Source of the DNA: JACVRN01 sp963715565
GTDB lineage: Bacteria; Acidobacteriota; Blastocatellia; Pyrinomonadales; Pyrinomonadaceae
Length of the DNA stretch: 64,000 nucleotides
Direction of reading: 5' to 3'
NCBI GenBank assembly: GCA_963715565.1
Contig: OY970256.1
Location: forward strand, 5,952,001-6,016,000
How positions within the stretch are numbered: the stretch's first letter is position 1; each line of letters starts with the position of its first letter. The notes beneath the pieces were generated by a model, which saw nothing but the letters and a program-made list of their open reading frames with translations, ran no database searches and was not told the origin of the DNA. Below are positions 52,384 to 62,300 of the stretch, in pieces. The position numbers and the translations under genes are program-made.

Positions 52384-53502
52384 ATGAAGATGACTGCTAT
52401 TTCAAACCATCGTCAGGCGACACGCCTTGAGTTCACTGCCGGAGAGCCATCGCATACGGAGATCGTTCTCGGTCGAGGCATTCTTAAAGAACTGCCTGCT
52501 TACCTGAGCGATTATTCCGGTAAACAGATGATACTTGTTTCGGACGAGTCTGTTGCCCGATTGCACACCGCCTCTCTGCGCGACTCTCTCAGCAGCGCCG
52601 GCTTCAAAGCGCACTTGTTGACTCTACCGGCAGGCGAAAGGTCTAAAACACTTGAGACGATGGTTGAGTTATATGGAGCCTGTCACGATTTACGTGTCGG
52701 TCGCAGAGATCTGATCGTTGGCGTCGGCGGAGGGGTGGTCGGAGATATGGCAGCAATGCTGGCCGGTACATACCTCAGAGGACTCGATGTCATCCAGATA
52801 CCAACTACACTTTTGGCGATGTCTTCATCCAGCTTTGGCGGTAAGGGGGGAGTGAACTTTCTAGGTTATAAGAGCTTGATTGGCATGTTCAAACACCCTT
52901 TGCTCGTACTCACAGACCTCGACCTCCTTGATACCTTGCCCGCGATTGAATTCCAGTCCGGTCTGGGAGAATTGATTAATGTTGGCGTTCTTGGCGCGCC
53001 ACAGATTTTTGAAACTTTGGAATCAGAGGGTACAGCCGACCTGGAAAAGCTAATCATTGCTGCCATCGAATGCAAGATGGAGTTTATCAAAGCCGATCCC
53101 TATGACCGGCTCGACGTCCGGGCCAAGCTTCACCTCGGGCATAATTTCGGCCACGCTCTGGAAAAACTGAGCGGCTTTACATTGCCGCACGGACTGGCCG
53201 TTTCGGTCGGGCTGCACATCGCCAGCCGACTGGCGGCAGAGATGGAGCTTTGCCCGCCATCACTTCCAGAGCGTATACATCGCACGCTTCTCTCCATCGG
53301 CTTACCGGGCACTCTCAACGGATACCATCCGGAACAAGTGATAACTGCGATGCGCAACAAGGCTCCGCACGGGCGACTACGTGTGATTTTGCCGACTGCT
53401 CTGGGGCAGGTTGTCTTTGTTGACGAGGAGCAGATTCCGCTTGAGCGGCTGCGAGATTTGCTGAAGACACTGGTCTTAGAGGGAGCGAGTTGGAGCGCCT
53501 GA
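52384..53502 (+). CDS. dehydroquinate-synthase-like cyclase (aminoDHQ synthase/RifG-like)
   Basis: The protein has 372 residues and the NAD/metal-dependent sugar-phosphate cyclase fold: GVGGGVVGDMAA near 112-123 and IPTTLLAM near 139. The metal ligands E199 (GLGEL), H264 (LGHNFGH) and H280 (PHG) are kept. Several residues that are near-invariant in DHQ synthase differ: SSSSFGGK for VDSSVGGK, YKSLIG for GKNLIG, and GELINVG for AEVIKYG. This points to a specialised cyclase. Position beside the AHBA-type genes suggests 5-amino-3-dehydroquinate synthase (RifG role). It starts with ATG 52384, 73 bp after the dehydratase, and overlaps the oxidoreductase by 13 nt. Confidence 0.82.
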   Translation: MKMTAISNHRQATRLEFTAGEPSHTEIVLGRGILKELPAYLSDYSGKQMILVSDESVARLHTASLRDSLSSAGFKAHLLTLPAGERSKTLETMVELYGACHDLRVGRRDLIVGVGGGVVGDMAAMLAGTYLRGLDVIQIPTTLLAMSSSSFGGKGGVNFLGYKSLIGMFKHPLLVLTDLDLLDTLPAIEFQSGLGELINVGVLGAPQIFETLESEGTADLEKLIIAAIECKMEFIKADPYDRLDVRAKLHLGHNFGHALEKLSGFTLPHGLAVSVGLHIASRLAAEMELCPPSLPERIHRTLLSIGLPGTLNGYHPEQVITAMRNKAPHGRLRVILPTALGQVVFVDEEQIPLERLRDLLKTLVLEGASWSA

Positions 53503-54572
53503 AGAATGACCCGTTGCGAGTCGGCATTATCGGAGCCGGTCGCATCGTTGAGAGAGTGCATCTCCCTCTACTCAACAACATGCCGGGCATCTGCATGGCC
53601 GGACTATTCGATCCGGATGTCAGGCGAGCAATGATAGTCGCCGAGCAACAGGGAATCCTTAAAGCGTGCCAAAGTCTTGATGAGTTGTTAAGCCTGAGCC
53701 CGGACGTGATGCTGATAGCCTGCCCCAATTATCTTCACGCAGAAATGACAATTGCTGCGCTCGAAGCGAGAGTTCACGTCTTATGTGAAAAGCCTATGGC
53801 AACCAATGTCAGGGACGCTGAGAGGATGATAGAGGCTGCACGCCGTGCGGGACGGGAGTTGATGGTCGCCTGTACCAATCGGTTTCGTCCGGAGGTCATC
53901 GCTCTTCAGCGGATCATCCGGGAAGGGCAGCTAGGTCGGATTACATCGATCCGCTGCGGCTGGTTGCGCCGTAATGGCATCCCCGGCTTAGGCACATGGT
54001 TCACCCGTCGCACAATGGCTGGCGGCGGAGTCTTGATTGACCTGGGGACACACCTTATCGATCTTGCAATCTGGCTGGGTGGGCTTCAACGGTTGCTCAA
54101 AGTCGATTGTGTGTTTGATCGCACTGTCAGTTCTCAAGCGCAGGCCGAATGGTATTTGCCCGGCGGCCCGACTGTAAAAACAGATTGCGATGTGGAGATC
54201 AGCGCGACCGGCTCGGCCCTCTTTGATGGGCCGGTTGAATTGGAAATTGAAGTTAGTTGGGCCTCTGATGTGCCGGACGATCAAACCTTCTTACATTTCG
54301 GCGGAACTCGTGGCACGGCCCACCTGGATACCCTTTTCGGCCTCAGTCCTTCGGGCCATCGCCCGCGACACCCGTTACGCATCTGTGTTGACAGTCGACT
54401 GGTAACTTCCGAGGTCACCAGTGCGACCGATGTTCTGCAACCATATAAAGCTCAGTGGGAATTCTTTTTGGAAAGCATTCGGCGCGGCCAGACTCTATCT
54501 ACAGAGTTGAGTGTCAATCTGGCCACGGTACAGATGATCGAGGCGATGTACCGGAAGATTGAAGGTTGCTGA
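53490..54572 (+). CDS. Gfo/Idh/MocA-family oxidoreductase (RifL-like)
   Basis: The protein has 360 residues and starts with TTG 53490, just after GGGAG; it overlaps the cyclase by 13 nt. The NAD(P)-binding VGIIGAGRIVERVHLP lies at 11-26 and the family motif CEKPMATN near 99-106. The catalytic region includes DLGTHLIDLAIW near 190. Such enzymes oxidise or reduce sugar or cyclitol hydroxyls. RifL, of the same family, pairs with AHBA synthase (RifK) to make the 3-keto sugar before transamination. The stop overlaps the next NRPS start (ATGA), so it is coupled to the assembly line. NtdC-type glucose-6-phosphate 3-dehydrogenase is the close alternative. Confidence 0.83.
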   Translation: MERLKNDPLRVGIIGAGRIVERVHLPLLNNMPGICMAGLFDPDVRRAMIVAEQQGILKACQSLDELLSLSPDVMLIACPNYLHAEMTIAALEARVHVLCEKPMATNVRDAERMIEAARRAGRELMVACTNRFRPEVIALQRIIREGQLGRITSIRCGWLRRNGIPGLGTWFTRRTMAGGGVLIDLGTHLIDLAIWLGGLQRLLKVDCVFDRTVSSQAQAEWYLPGGPTVKTDCDVEISATGSALFDGPVELEIEVSWASDVPDDQTFLHFGGTRGTAHLDTLFGLSPSGHRPRHPLRICVDSRLVTSEVTSATDVLQPYKAQWEFFLESIRRGQTLSTELSVNLATVQMIEAMYRKIEGC

Positions 54573-57500
54573 TGAGTGATTTCTCCACACGAGTTGAATC
54601 GCTTTCTCCGGAAAGGCGACGCCTCCTTGAGTTGCTTCTCATGGAGAAAAAGGGGAGCGCCTCGCGCGGCGAGAGCGTCATCTCTCGGCGCAAAGCTGAT
54701 TCTTATCCTCTCTCCTTCGCCCAGCAGCGACTCTGGTTCCTGGATCAACTGGAGCCGGGTAATTCCGCTTACGTCATGCGGATGGCTATGTGCCTTTTAG
54801 GACGGCTCAGTGTATCCGCGCTGAAAGAGAGCCTCAATGAAATCCTGCGCCGGCATGATTCTCTGCGCGCCACCTTTAAAAGCTTCGACGGCAACCCGGT
54901 TCAGGTCATCGGCCCAGCCGCGACTGTAGAGCTGCCCATTGTTGATCTTCAGCAGTTATCTAAGAACGGGCGGGAATCGAAGGTCTGGCAGTTGGCTACT
55001 GAAGATGCCCAGCGCCCCTTCGACTTGATGCGTGGTCCTGTGTTGCGAGTGAGCTTGATAAAGCTTGAGGCGGAGAATCACATCCTGTTGATAAGCATGC
55101 ATCATATCGTTTCCGACGGGTGGTCAATGGGAGTCTTTGCGCATGAGATGGCAAGCTTGTATCGGGCCTTCTCTGCGGGCGAGCCATCGCCCCTGCCCGA
55201 GCTTCCCATCCAGTACACGGATTTTGCCTCCTGGCAGCGCGCGTGGCTGCAAGGGGAAACGCGAGAGGCTAATCTAGCCTACTGGAGACAGCAACTGGGC
55301 GGCGACCTGCCTGTGATAGAACTCCCCATGGACCGTGTGCGACCTGCTGTTCAGGGCTTTCATGGCGCAACGCAGTCATTCGACTTCCCCAGGAGCTTAT
55401 CAGAATCCCTCAAAGCGCTGGGCCGTAGCCAGGGAGCCACGCTGTTCATGGTGTTGCTGACAGCCTTCAAGGCGTTACTTCATCGCTACACCGGGCACGA
55501 AGATATTATCGTCGGCTCACCCATTGCCAACCGGAATCGAAGCGAACTGGAAGGCTTGATAGGCTTCTTTGTCAATGCCTTGGTGCTGCGTACCGATCTC
55601 TCGGGCGATCCAACTTTTCTGGAAAGTTTAAGGCGAGTGCGGGAAGTGTGCCTGGGTGCATACACGCATCAGGATTTGCCTTTTGAAATGTTAGTTGAGG
55701 AATTGCAGTCGGAGCGCGACCTCAGCCGCCAGCCGCTATTTAATATCATGCTTTCACTACAGAATGCCCCGGTGCAGCCTTTGCAGGTTCCATCTCTAAC
55801 TATCAAGCCCGTACAGATTGATAATAAGACCGCAAAGTTTGATCTGGAAGTGACGCTCAGCGAGAACAGCGCGGGCCTCAGCGTCTTGGTGGAGTACAAC
55901 ACAGACCTCTTTGAAGCAACCACCATCACCCGCTTGCTTAATCACTACCGAAACCTCCTCCAATCAATTCTCCTCAACCCACAGCAACCCATCTCTCAAC
56001 TCTCTCTGCTCGACCACCCGGAACAGCATCAACTGCTGGTCGAATTCAATGACACAGAATCAGCCTCTCCTCATCAGCAGAGCTTGGCCCACTTGTTTGA
56101 AGCCCAAGCTGAGCGGACACCCGACCGCGTGGCCTACGTCTGCGAGGAGCAGTATCTCAGCTATCGAGAACTGAATCGCAGAGCCAATCGGCTGGCTCAT
56201 TATCTGCGAAGGCTGGGAGTCGGGCCGGAGATAGGAGTCGGAGTCTGCCTGAAGCGTTCGCTTGAGAGTGTCATTGCGCTGATAGCGATAGTGAAAGCGG
56301 GAGGAGCGTATGTGCCGGTGGATGTGGGGCACCCTGAGAGTGAGCAGCGGTACATGATAGAGGAATCGGGGGTGCGGGTGGTGCTGTGTGAGAGAGGGTG
56401 GAATGAGAAGGTGAGTGTGAGAGGTGGAGCGCGGGTGGTGTGTGTGGAGGAAGAGAGCAAGGTAATTGCGGAGGAGTCGGAGAGCAATCCTGAGAGAGAG
56501 GGAGGCGTGTGGAATGTCAGTCACATCATGTACACGTCAGGTTCGACGGGAGAGCCGAAGGGAGTGGTGGTTGAGCAGCGGCAATTGCTGAACAGGTTTG
56601 AGTGGATGTGGAACGCATATCCTTTTGCGGCGGGTGAAGTCGCATGTCAAAGGACGACGGTGAGCTTTTCCGTCTCACTCTGGGAGATGCTCGGACCTCT
56701 GCTCAAGGGCGTGCCTACAGTAATACTGCCCGATGCAGTGGTAAAAGACCCGCCGAGACTGGTTGAGGCTCTCGCTACATATGCGGTCACTCGTATCATG
56801 CTGGTGCCATCCTTGCTTCGCGCAGTATTAGACAGTGGTATTTTTGAGCACCACTTGCCTCAATTGAAACTGTGGATTGTAGCCGGTGAACCCTTCTCGC
56901 GCGAGCTGTACGAGAAGTTTAGCGAGGCTCTGCCTGCTGCTCATTTGTGCATAGATTACGGTGCAACGGAGATGCACGGGGTCGCCTGGTATGACACGCG
57001 ACAGCCGCGCGGCGACGAGCGGCGGCGTCTGCCGATTGGGCGGGCAATCAGCAACACGAAATTTTATCTGCTCGATGTAAATCAGCAGCCTGTTCCCATC
57101 GGCGTGACTGCCGGGATATACGTTGACAGCATAGGGCTGGCACGCGGCTATCTAAATAGACCGGACCTGACGGCTGAAGTTTTTGTTCCCAATTCTTTCA
57201 GTAACAAACCCGGCTCAAGGCTCTACAGGACAAACGACCTTGCGCAATACCGTCCCGATGGGATGTTAGAGTATGTGGGTCGGCAGGATTTTCAGGTAAA
57301 GATCCGTGGCAATCGCGTGGAGTTGGGTGGCATTGAAGCCATCTTGAAAGAACATCCGGCAGTTGCGCAAGCTGTGGTGATTGCGCGGGATGCGGAGCGG
57401 CTACAGGAACAAAAGCGACTCGTTGCTTATATAGTGCCGTCACTGGAACTGCGCCCCACCATCAGGGACTTGCGGCGCTTTGTGAGCCAGCGAGTGCCTG

Positions 57501-59386
57501 AATATATGGTGCCATCGGCATTTGTCCTGCTCGATGCGCTCCCGCTTTTACCTAACGGTAAGATAAATCGTCGCGCGCTACCCTCGCACGACGAGGCCGT
57601 CAGACCGGAATTGGAAGAAGAGTTCCTGCCGCCACGCACGCCGGAAGAAGAGATGCTGGCAGGTATATGGGCCGACCTTCTGGGTGTTGAGCGCATCGGT
57701 ATACTTGATAACTTCTTTGAGCTGGGCGGGCATTCACTGCTGGCAACCCGCATCGCTTCCAGAATACGCGAGGTCTTTCACGTAGACCTGCCGCTGCGCC
57801 GCCTGTTTGAATCACCGACGATTGCCGCCCTGGCCGCCAGCATCGAAACTGCTCGTCAAACAAGGGGAGCTTTGCAGATTCCCCCCATACAGTCTGCTCC
57901 ACGGCATGAGCATTTGCCTCTATCCTTTGCCCAGCAGCGGCTCTGGTTCATAGATCAGCTTGAGTCCGGCGGGGTCGCTTACAACATCCCAATCATCGTG
58001 CGCTTGACGGGTACGATTAACACGCCGGCGCTCCACCAAAGCTTCACCGAGATTCTGCGCCGCCACGAAGCTTTACGAACGAGCTTTACGCTGGTGAATG
58101 GGTCTCCGGGACAGGTTATTGCTCCGGCGCAACAGATCAGATTCCCCATCATAGATCTGCAAGAGATTGAGCCAAGCGAACGAGAAGCAGTGGCCGGGCG
58201 GCTGGCTGCGTGGGAGGTAAAGCAGCCCTTCGATCTGACCAAAGCCCCTCTCCTGCGGATTATGTTGCTGCGTTTAGACGCCACCGAGCACTTGATGCTG
58301 CTAACGATTCATCATATCGCCTGCGACCGCTGGTCTTTTAATGTACTCATCGAAGAGTTGACGGCGCTTTATACAGCTTATTGTGAAGGCAGACCATCAC
58401 CCTTGCCTGACCTGCCAATCCAGTACGCTGATTTTGCGCTCTGGCAGCGCCAGTGGTTGCAGGGCGAATTGTTGAAAGCTCAACTGGCATATTGGAAGCT
58501 GCAACTAACGAATGTTCCCATGTTGGAGCTGTCGCCGTCTCACCCACGAGCTAATGCCCAATCATTCCGAGGAGCGGTTGAGGTCGTGAAAACTCCTCGA
58601 TCATTGTACAAGATGCTCAAGGAATTGAGTCGCCAGGAGGGTGTGACGCTGTTCATGACCTTGCTGGCAGCATTTAAAGCCCTGCTCTGCCGATACACCG
58701 GGCAGGAGGACATCACCATCGGCTCTCCTATCGCCAACCGCACCTTGCCACAACTGGAATGCCTCACGGGATTTTTTGCTAATACGCTGGCGCTGCGCAC
58801 CGATTTGTCTAACAACCCCAGTTTTCGTCAGCTACTTAATCGTGTTCGAGAGACGTGTTTGGGAGCATATGCCTATCAGGATTTGCCTTTTGAGTATCTG
58901 GTCGAGGCTCTACAACCGGAGCGTAATCTGAGTTATAGCACACCGCTGTTCCAGGCAGTCCTCGTCCTACAGAATGCTCCAGTGGGTGCAGTGAGTTGGC
59001 CCGGTGTGAGTCTCACTCCTGTTCAAGTCCATAACGGGACAGCGAAATTCGATCTGACGCTAGAGCTGTTCGAGTCATCCGACGAACTTACGGGATGGCT
59101 GGAATACAACACTGATCTGTTTGACGCGCCAACTATTAAACGCCTCATCGGACATTTCCATACCTTGTTGGAGGGCATAGTCGCTAACCCGGACGAGCGG
59201 CTCTATGATCTGCCTCTCTTGACGGAAGCCGAGCGCCAGGAGTTGCTGGCGATACCTGATAGTGCCCAGATGCCTTCCGCCGATAGCAATGGGGAAATGC
59301 AATGGGAAGGACTCGATACGATTTCAGATGAAGAAATAATCCTGATGTTAAGAGAGCTACTGCCGGAGGGGAGAATTGAAACATGA
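54572..59386 (+). CDS. NRPS C-A-T-C with non-canonical substrate pocket
   Basis: ATG 54572 overlaps the previous stop (1604 residues). C1: HHIVSDGWS near 177. A: TSGSTGEPKG near 655; the pocket segment SFSVSLWE near 697 has Ser and Val at the positions where Asp normally binds the substrate amine. The by-eye code is SVWMIADGVK. A7 reads YRTNDL; A10 NGKINR is kept near 995. T has FFELGGHSLLATR near 1046. C2 starts near 1115, with HHIACDRWS near 1247 (Gly replaced by Arg; His and Asp kept). The protein ends after C2 and an acidic tail, so its acceptor must be supplied by the next protein. The first A-domain segment shares a 734-bp block with the hybrid protein. Confidence 0.9.
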   Translation: MSDFSTRVESLSPERRRLLELLLMEKKGSASRGESVISRRKADSYPLSFAQQRLWFLDQLEPGNSAYVMRMAMCLLGRLSVSALKESLNEILRRHDSLRATFKSFDGNPVQVIGPAATVELPIVDLQQLSKNGRESKVWQLATEDAQRPFDLMRGPVLRVSLIKLEAENHILLISMHHIVSDGWSMGVFAHEMASLYRAFSAGEPSPLPELPIQYTDFASWQRAWLQGETREANLAYWRQQLGGDLPVIELPMDRVRPAVQGFHGATQSFDFPRSLSESLKALGRSQGATLFMVLLTAFKALLHRYTGHEDIIVGSPIANRNRSELEGLIGFFVNALVLRTDLSGDPTFLESLRRVREVCLGAYTHQDLPFEMLVEELQSERDLSRQPLFNIMLSLQNAPVQPLQVPSLTIKPVQIDNKTAKFDLEVTLSENSAGLSVLVEYNTDLFEATTITRLLNHYRNLLQSILLNPQQPISQLSLLDHPEQHQLLVEFNDTESASPHQQSLAHLFEAQAERTPDRVAYVCEEQYLSYRELNRRANRLAHYLRRLGVGPEIGVGVCLKRSLESVIALIAIVKAGGAYVPVDVGHPESEQRYMIEESGVRVVLCERGWNEKVSVRGGARVVCVEEESKVIAEESESNPEREGGVWNVSHIMYTSGSTGEPKGVVVEQRQLLNRFEWMWNAYPFAAGEVACQRTTVSFSVSLWEMLGPLLKGVPTVILPDAVVKDPPRLVEALATYAVTRIMLVPSLLRAVLDSGIFEHHLPQLKLWIVAGEPFSRELYEKFSEALPAAHLCIDYGATEMHGVAWYDTRQPRGDERRRLPIGRAISNTKFYLLDVNQQPVPIGVTAGIYVDSIGLARGYLNRPDLTAEVFVPNSFSNKPGSRLYRTNDLAQYRPDGMLEYVGRQDFQVKIRGNRVELGGIEAILKEHPAVAQAVVIARDAERLQEQKRLVAYIVPSLELRPTIRDLRRFVSQRVPEYMVPSAFVLLDALPLLPNGKINRRALPSHDEAVRPELEEEFLPPRTPEEEMLAGIWADLLGVERIGILDNFFELGGHSLLATRIASRIREVFHVDLPLRRLFESPTIAALAASIETARQTRGALQIPPIQSAPRHEHLPLSFAQQRLWFIDQLESGGVAYNIPIIVRLTGTINTPALHQSFTEILRRHEALRTSFTLVNGSPGQVIAPAQQIRFPIIDLQEIEPSEREAVAGRLAAWEVKQPFDLTKAPLLRIMLLRLDATEHLMLLTIHHIACDRWSFNVLIEELTALYTAYCEGRPSPLPDLPIQYADFALWQRQWLQGELLKAQLAYWKLQLTNVPMLELSPSHPRANAQSFRGAVEVVKTPRSLYKMLKELSRQEGVTLFMTLLAAFKALLCRYTGQEDITIGSPIANRTLPQLECLTGFFANTLALRTDLSNNPSFRQLLNRVRETCLGAYAYQDLPFEYLVEALQPERNLSYSTPLFQAVLVLQNAPVGAVSWPGVSLTPVQVHNGTAKFDLTLELFESSDELTGWLEYNTDLFDAPTIKRLIGHFHTLLEGIVANPDERLYDLPLLTEAERQELLAIPDSAQMPSADSNGEMQWEGLDTISDEEIILMLRELLPEGRIET
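55889..56622 (+). repeat. near-identical A-domain block, copy 2
   Basis: This is the partner of 34716-35449, with the same length and frame. Identity stops sharply at the pocket-coding region (AACGCATATCC and then divergence), leaving the specificity-determining part different. The pattern points to gene conversion or to module duplication followed by exchange of the substrate pocket. Confidence 0.85.
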
Positions 59387-62300
59387 AACAGACCGTTAAG
59401 AATATAGAAGAGCTTTCGCCGGAAGAAAGACGCGCTCTCCTTCCACACGTCCTTCAGAAAAAAATTGAACAGTTGAACCTGGCTCTTCAGGATAAGTGCA
59501 TTCACCAGTTGTTTGAGGCGCAGGCGAAGACGCAGCCTGAAAGGGTCGCGTTAATCTCAGAAAGTGGACGCTTGACGTATGGGGAGCTGAACGCCCGTGC
59601 CAATCAATTGGCACACTACCTGCGGGCGCAGGGTGTCATGCCGGAGTCGCTTGTTGGGCTGTACATGAAATCCTCTCTGGAAAGTGTCGTGGCAATTTTA
59701 GCGATTCTGAAAGCGGGCGGGGCTTATCTGCCACTGGATACAGCGTCGCCGCCAAAGCGTCTGGCTTTGATGCTGAAAGATTCAGAGCTGTCCATATTGA
59801 TTAGCCATGAGCAACTGCTTAACAATCTACCTGACCAGCAGGCGCGTGTAATCGGTACCGATTCAGACGCGGAGGCGATTGCGCGACACAGCGAGGCAGA
59901 CCCGATCAACAATACGACATTAGAGAACCTCGCGTGTGCTCTCTACTCGGGGCGGCGAGCTGTTCTAGTCGAACACCGTGGGTTATGTAATCGTCTGAGT
60001 TGGTTTCAAAGAGCGTTCTCATTGACGACGAGCGACGTTGTTTTGCAGCGGGCTCCCTTGTTTCAGTCTGCGTCTAACTGGGAAATCTTCTTGCCTCTGG
60101 TGTACGGCGCGCGGCTGGCGATCATGGCTTCGGATGCTGATGACAGCCCGGCTCATGTAATCCGTTTTATAGCCGAACAACGGATCAGCATCGCGCACTT
60201 TGTACCGTCAGATCTATCGCTCTTTCTGGATGCTCTGGCCGGGGGCTCGCCATCTCAGCTAAGTTCGCTTCGTTTGATTCTTTCCAGCGGTGAGCCGCTG
60301 CCGCAAGTAGTCGTCGATAAATACTTTCAATATTTCCCACGCGGGTTGCATTATCTACACACTATTCCTGAGGCTGGCGGGGAAGTGGCTTCACATGCTT
60401 GCCGTCCCGGCGACGCCAGAGCTTTCATGCCCATCGGCCCTGCTACGAACAACTCGGTGTATCTGCTTGCTAAAAACATGCAGCCGGTCCCAATCGGAGT
60501 GACGGGCGAAATATACGTTGGCGGGGCTGGGTTGGCGCGTGGTTATCTAAACGCGCCAGCCGAGACCACGAGGCGCTTTGTTGAGAATCCGTTTTCCAAT
60601 CTACCGGGCGACCGTCTGTTCAGGACAGGGGAATCGGGCCGCCGCCTGAGCGATGGCAGCTTTGAGCTTGTCGGCTCGAAAGAACGCCACGCCTGGCTCG
60701 GTGGCAACAGGATAGATTTGGACGAGATTGAAGCAGCACTGATAAAAGAAGCTTCGTGTGAAGAATGTAGAGTGATGGCGCGAACAACTGAGCACGGCAC
60801 TCGCCAATTGATAGCCTACATAGTTGCGACCGGACCGTTTTCACCTGAGCGATTCGAAACGCATTTGCAATCGCTTCTGCCCGCTTACATGCTTCCGAGT
60901 GCCTACGTCCCATTGACGAATCTCCCGCTGACGGCGGATGGTCAGGTGGACGAACAAGCGCTGACCCGCTTACAGGTCATTGACTCCGACTTGCTCCAAC
61001 ATTGGGAAGAGCGCTTGCGCTCCATGCCGGAGATTCAACAGGTAGCGGTGATAGTTCAAGATCATACCGAGAGCCTTCCCCCACTGCATCTCTCAGACCT
61101 GCTCCCCGAATGGAAAGCTGGCGCAACTGATGAAACCGATGGCTCGGAAATTTTTACTGCGCCCGACCGTACGGCACGGGAAGAGACGGAATCAAAGCCT
61201 CTTGCTATCAGCGAGGGCGATCCGTTGCCGTATGAGCCGGATGCGCCTGCTGTGTTATCGCAGGCTTTACAACGGGCTGCCGGTTCAGAGCCACAGAGAG
61301 GAATGATCTATATACAATCGGACGGGACGGAGATAACTCAATCTTATGCAGAGTTGTTAGAAGAGGCTCACCGGATTCTGGCGGGCCTGCGCAAACTGGG
61401 CTTAAAGCCGCAGGACAAGGTAATTTTCCAGCTGGACCTCAATCAGGATTTCATACCTGCCTTCTGGGGCTGCGTGCTGGGCGGCTTTGTCCCTGTGCCC
61501 ATCTCAGTTCCGACCAGTTACGATCAGACCAATAGCGCTGTTAATAAACTCCACAACGCATGGTTAATGTTGAATCGTCCTCTCATACTGACGAGCGCAA
61601 AGCTTGCCCCGGCTGTTCGTTCATTGTGGTCGCTGCTTGAGTCGGCAAATTTTGAGGTCGCAGCGATTGACGATTTACGAAGCTGCGACGTGTACCGCGA
61701 CGTGTACCCTTGCCAGCCGGATGATCTGGCTATTCTGCTTTTGACTTCGGGCAGCACGGGTCTTCCGAAAGCTGTGATGCAGAGCCATCGCAGTCTCTTG
61801 AGCAGGTCTGCCGCGACTGCGCGGATGAACGGCTTTACACAGGAGGATGTTTCTTTGAACTGGTTCCCGCTCGATCATGTGGGTGGGATTGTGATGTTTC
61901 ATGTGAGAGATGTTTACCTGTGCTGTCGGCAGGCGCATGTGCCGACGGAATCCTTGCTACAGAATCCGCTGAAGTGGTTGGATTGCATTGAGCGCCATCG
62001 CGTGACCATTACGTGGGCTCCGAACTTCGCCTATGGACTTATCAATGCTCAGGCCGAAGAGCTGTCCCAGAGGCGCTGGGATTTGTCCAGCTTGCGTTTT
62101 ATCCTGAACGCAGGTGAGGCGATTGTCGCCAAAACAGTGAGACGTTTTCTGGAATTGCTCATCCCTCACGGGCTGCCTGCAACCGCCATGCACCCGGCCT
62201 GGGGCATGTCCGAGACCTCTTCGGCAGTAACCTACTCCCATAACTTTTTACTGGATTCAACCAGCGATAGCGATTCGTTTGTCGTCGTCGGAAAGCCGAT

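Noticed and set aside
46297..54572. Kanosamine-only (NtdABC-like) pathway instead of AHBA
   Set aside because: The aminotransferase, HAD phosphatase and Gfo/Idh/MocA genes alone would fit, but the dehydroquinate-synthase-like cyclase, dehydratase and kinase are best explained by AHBA. Kept as an alternative.
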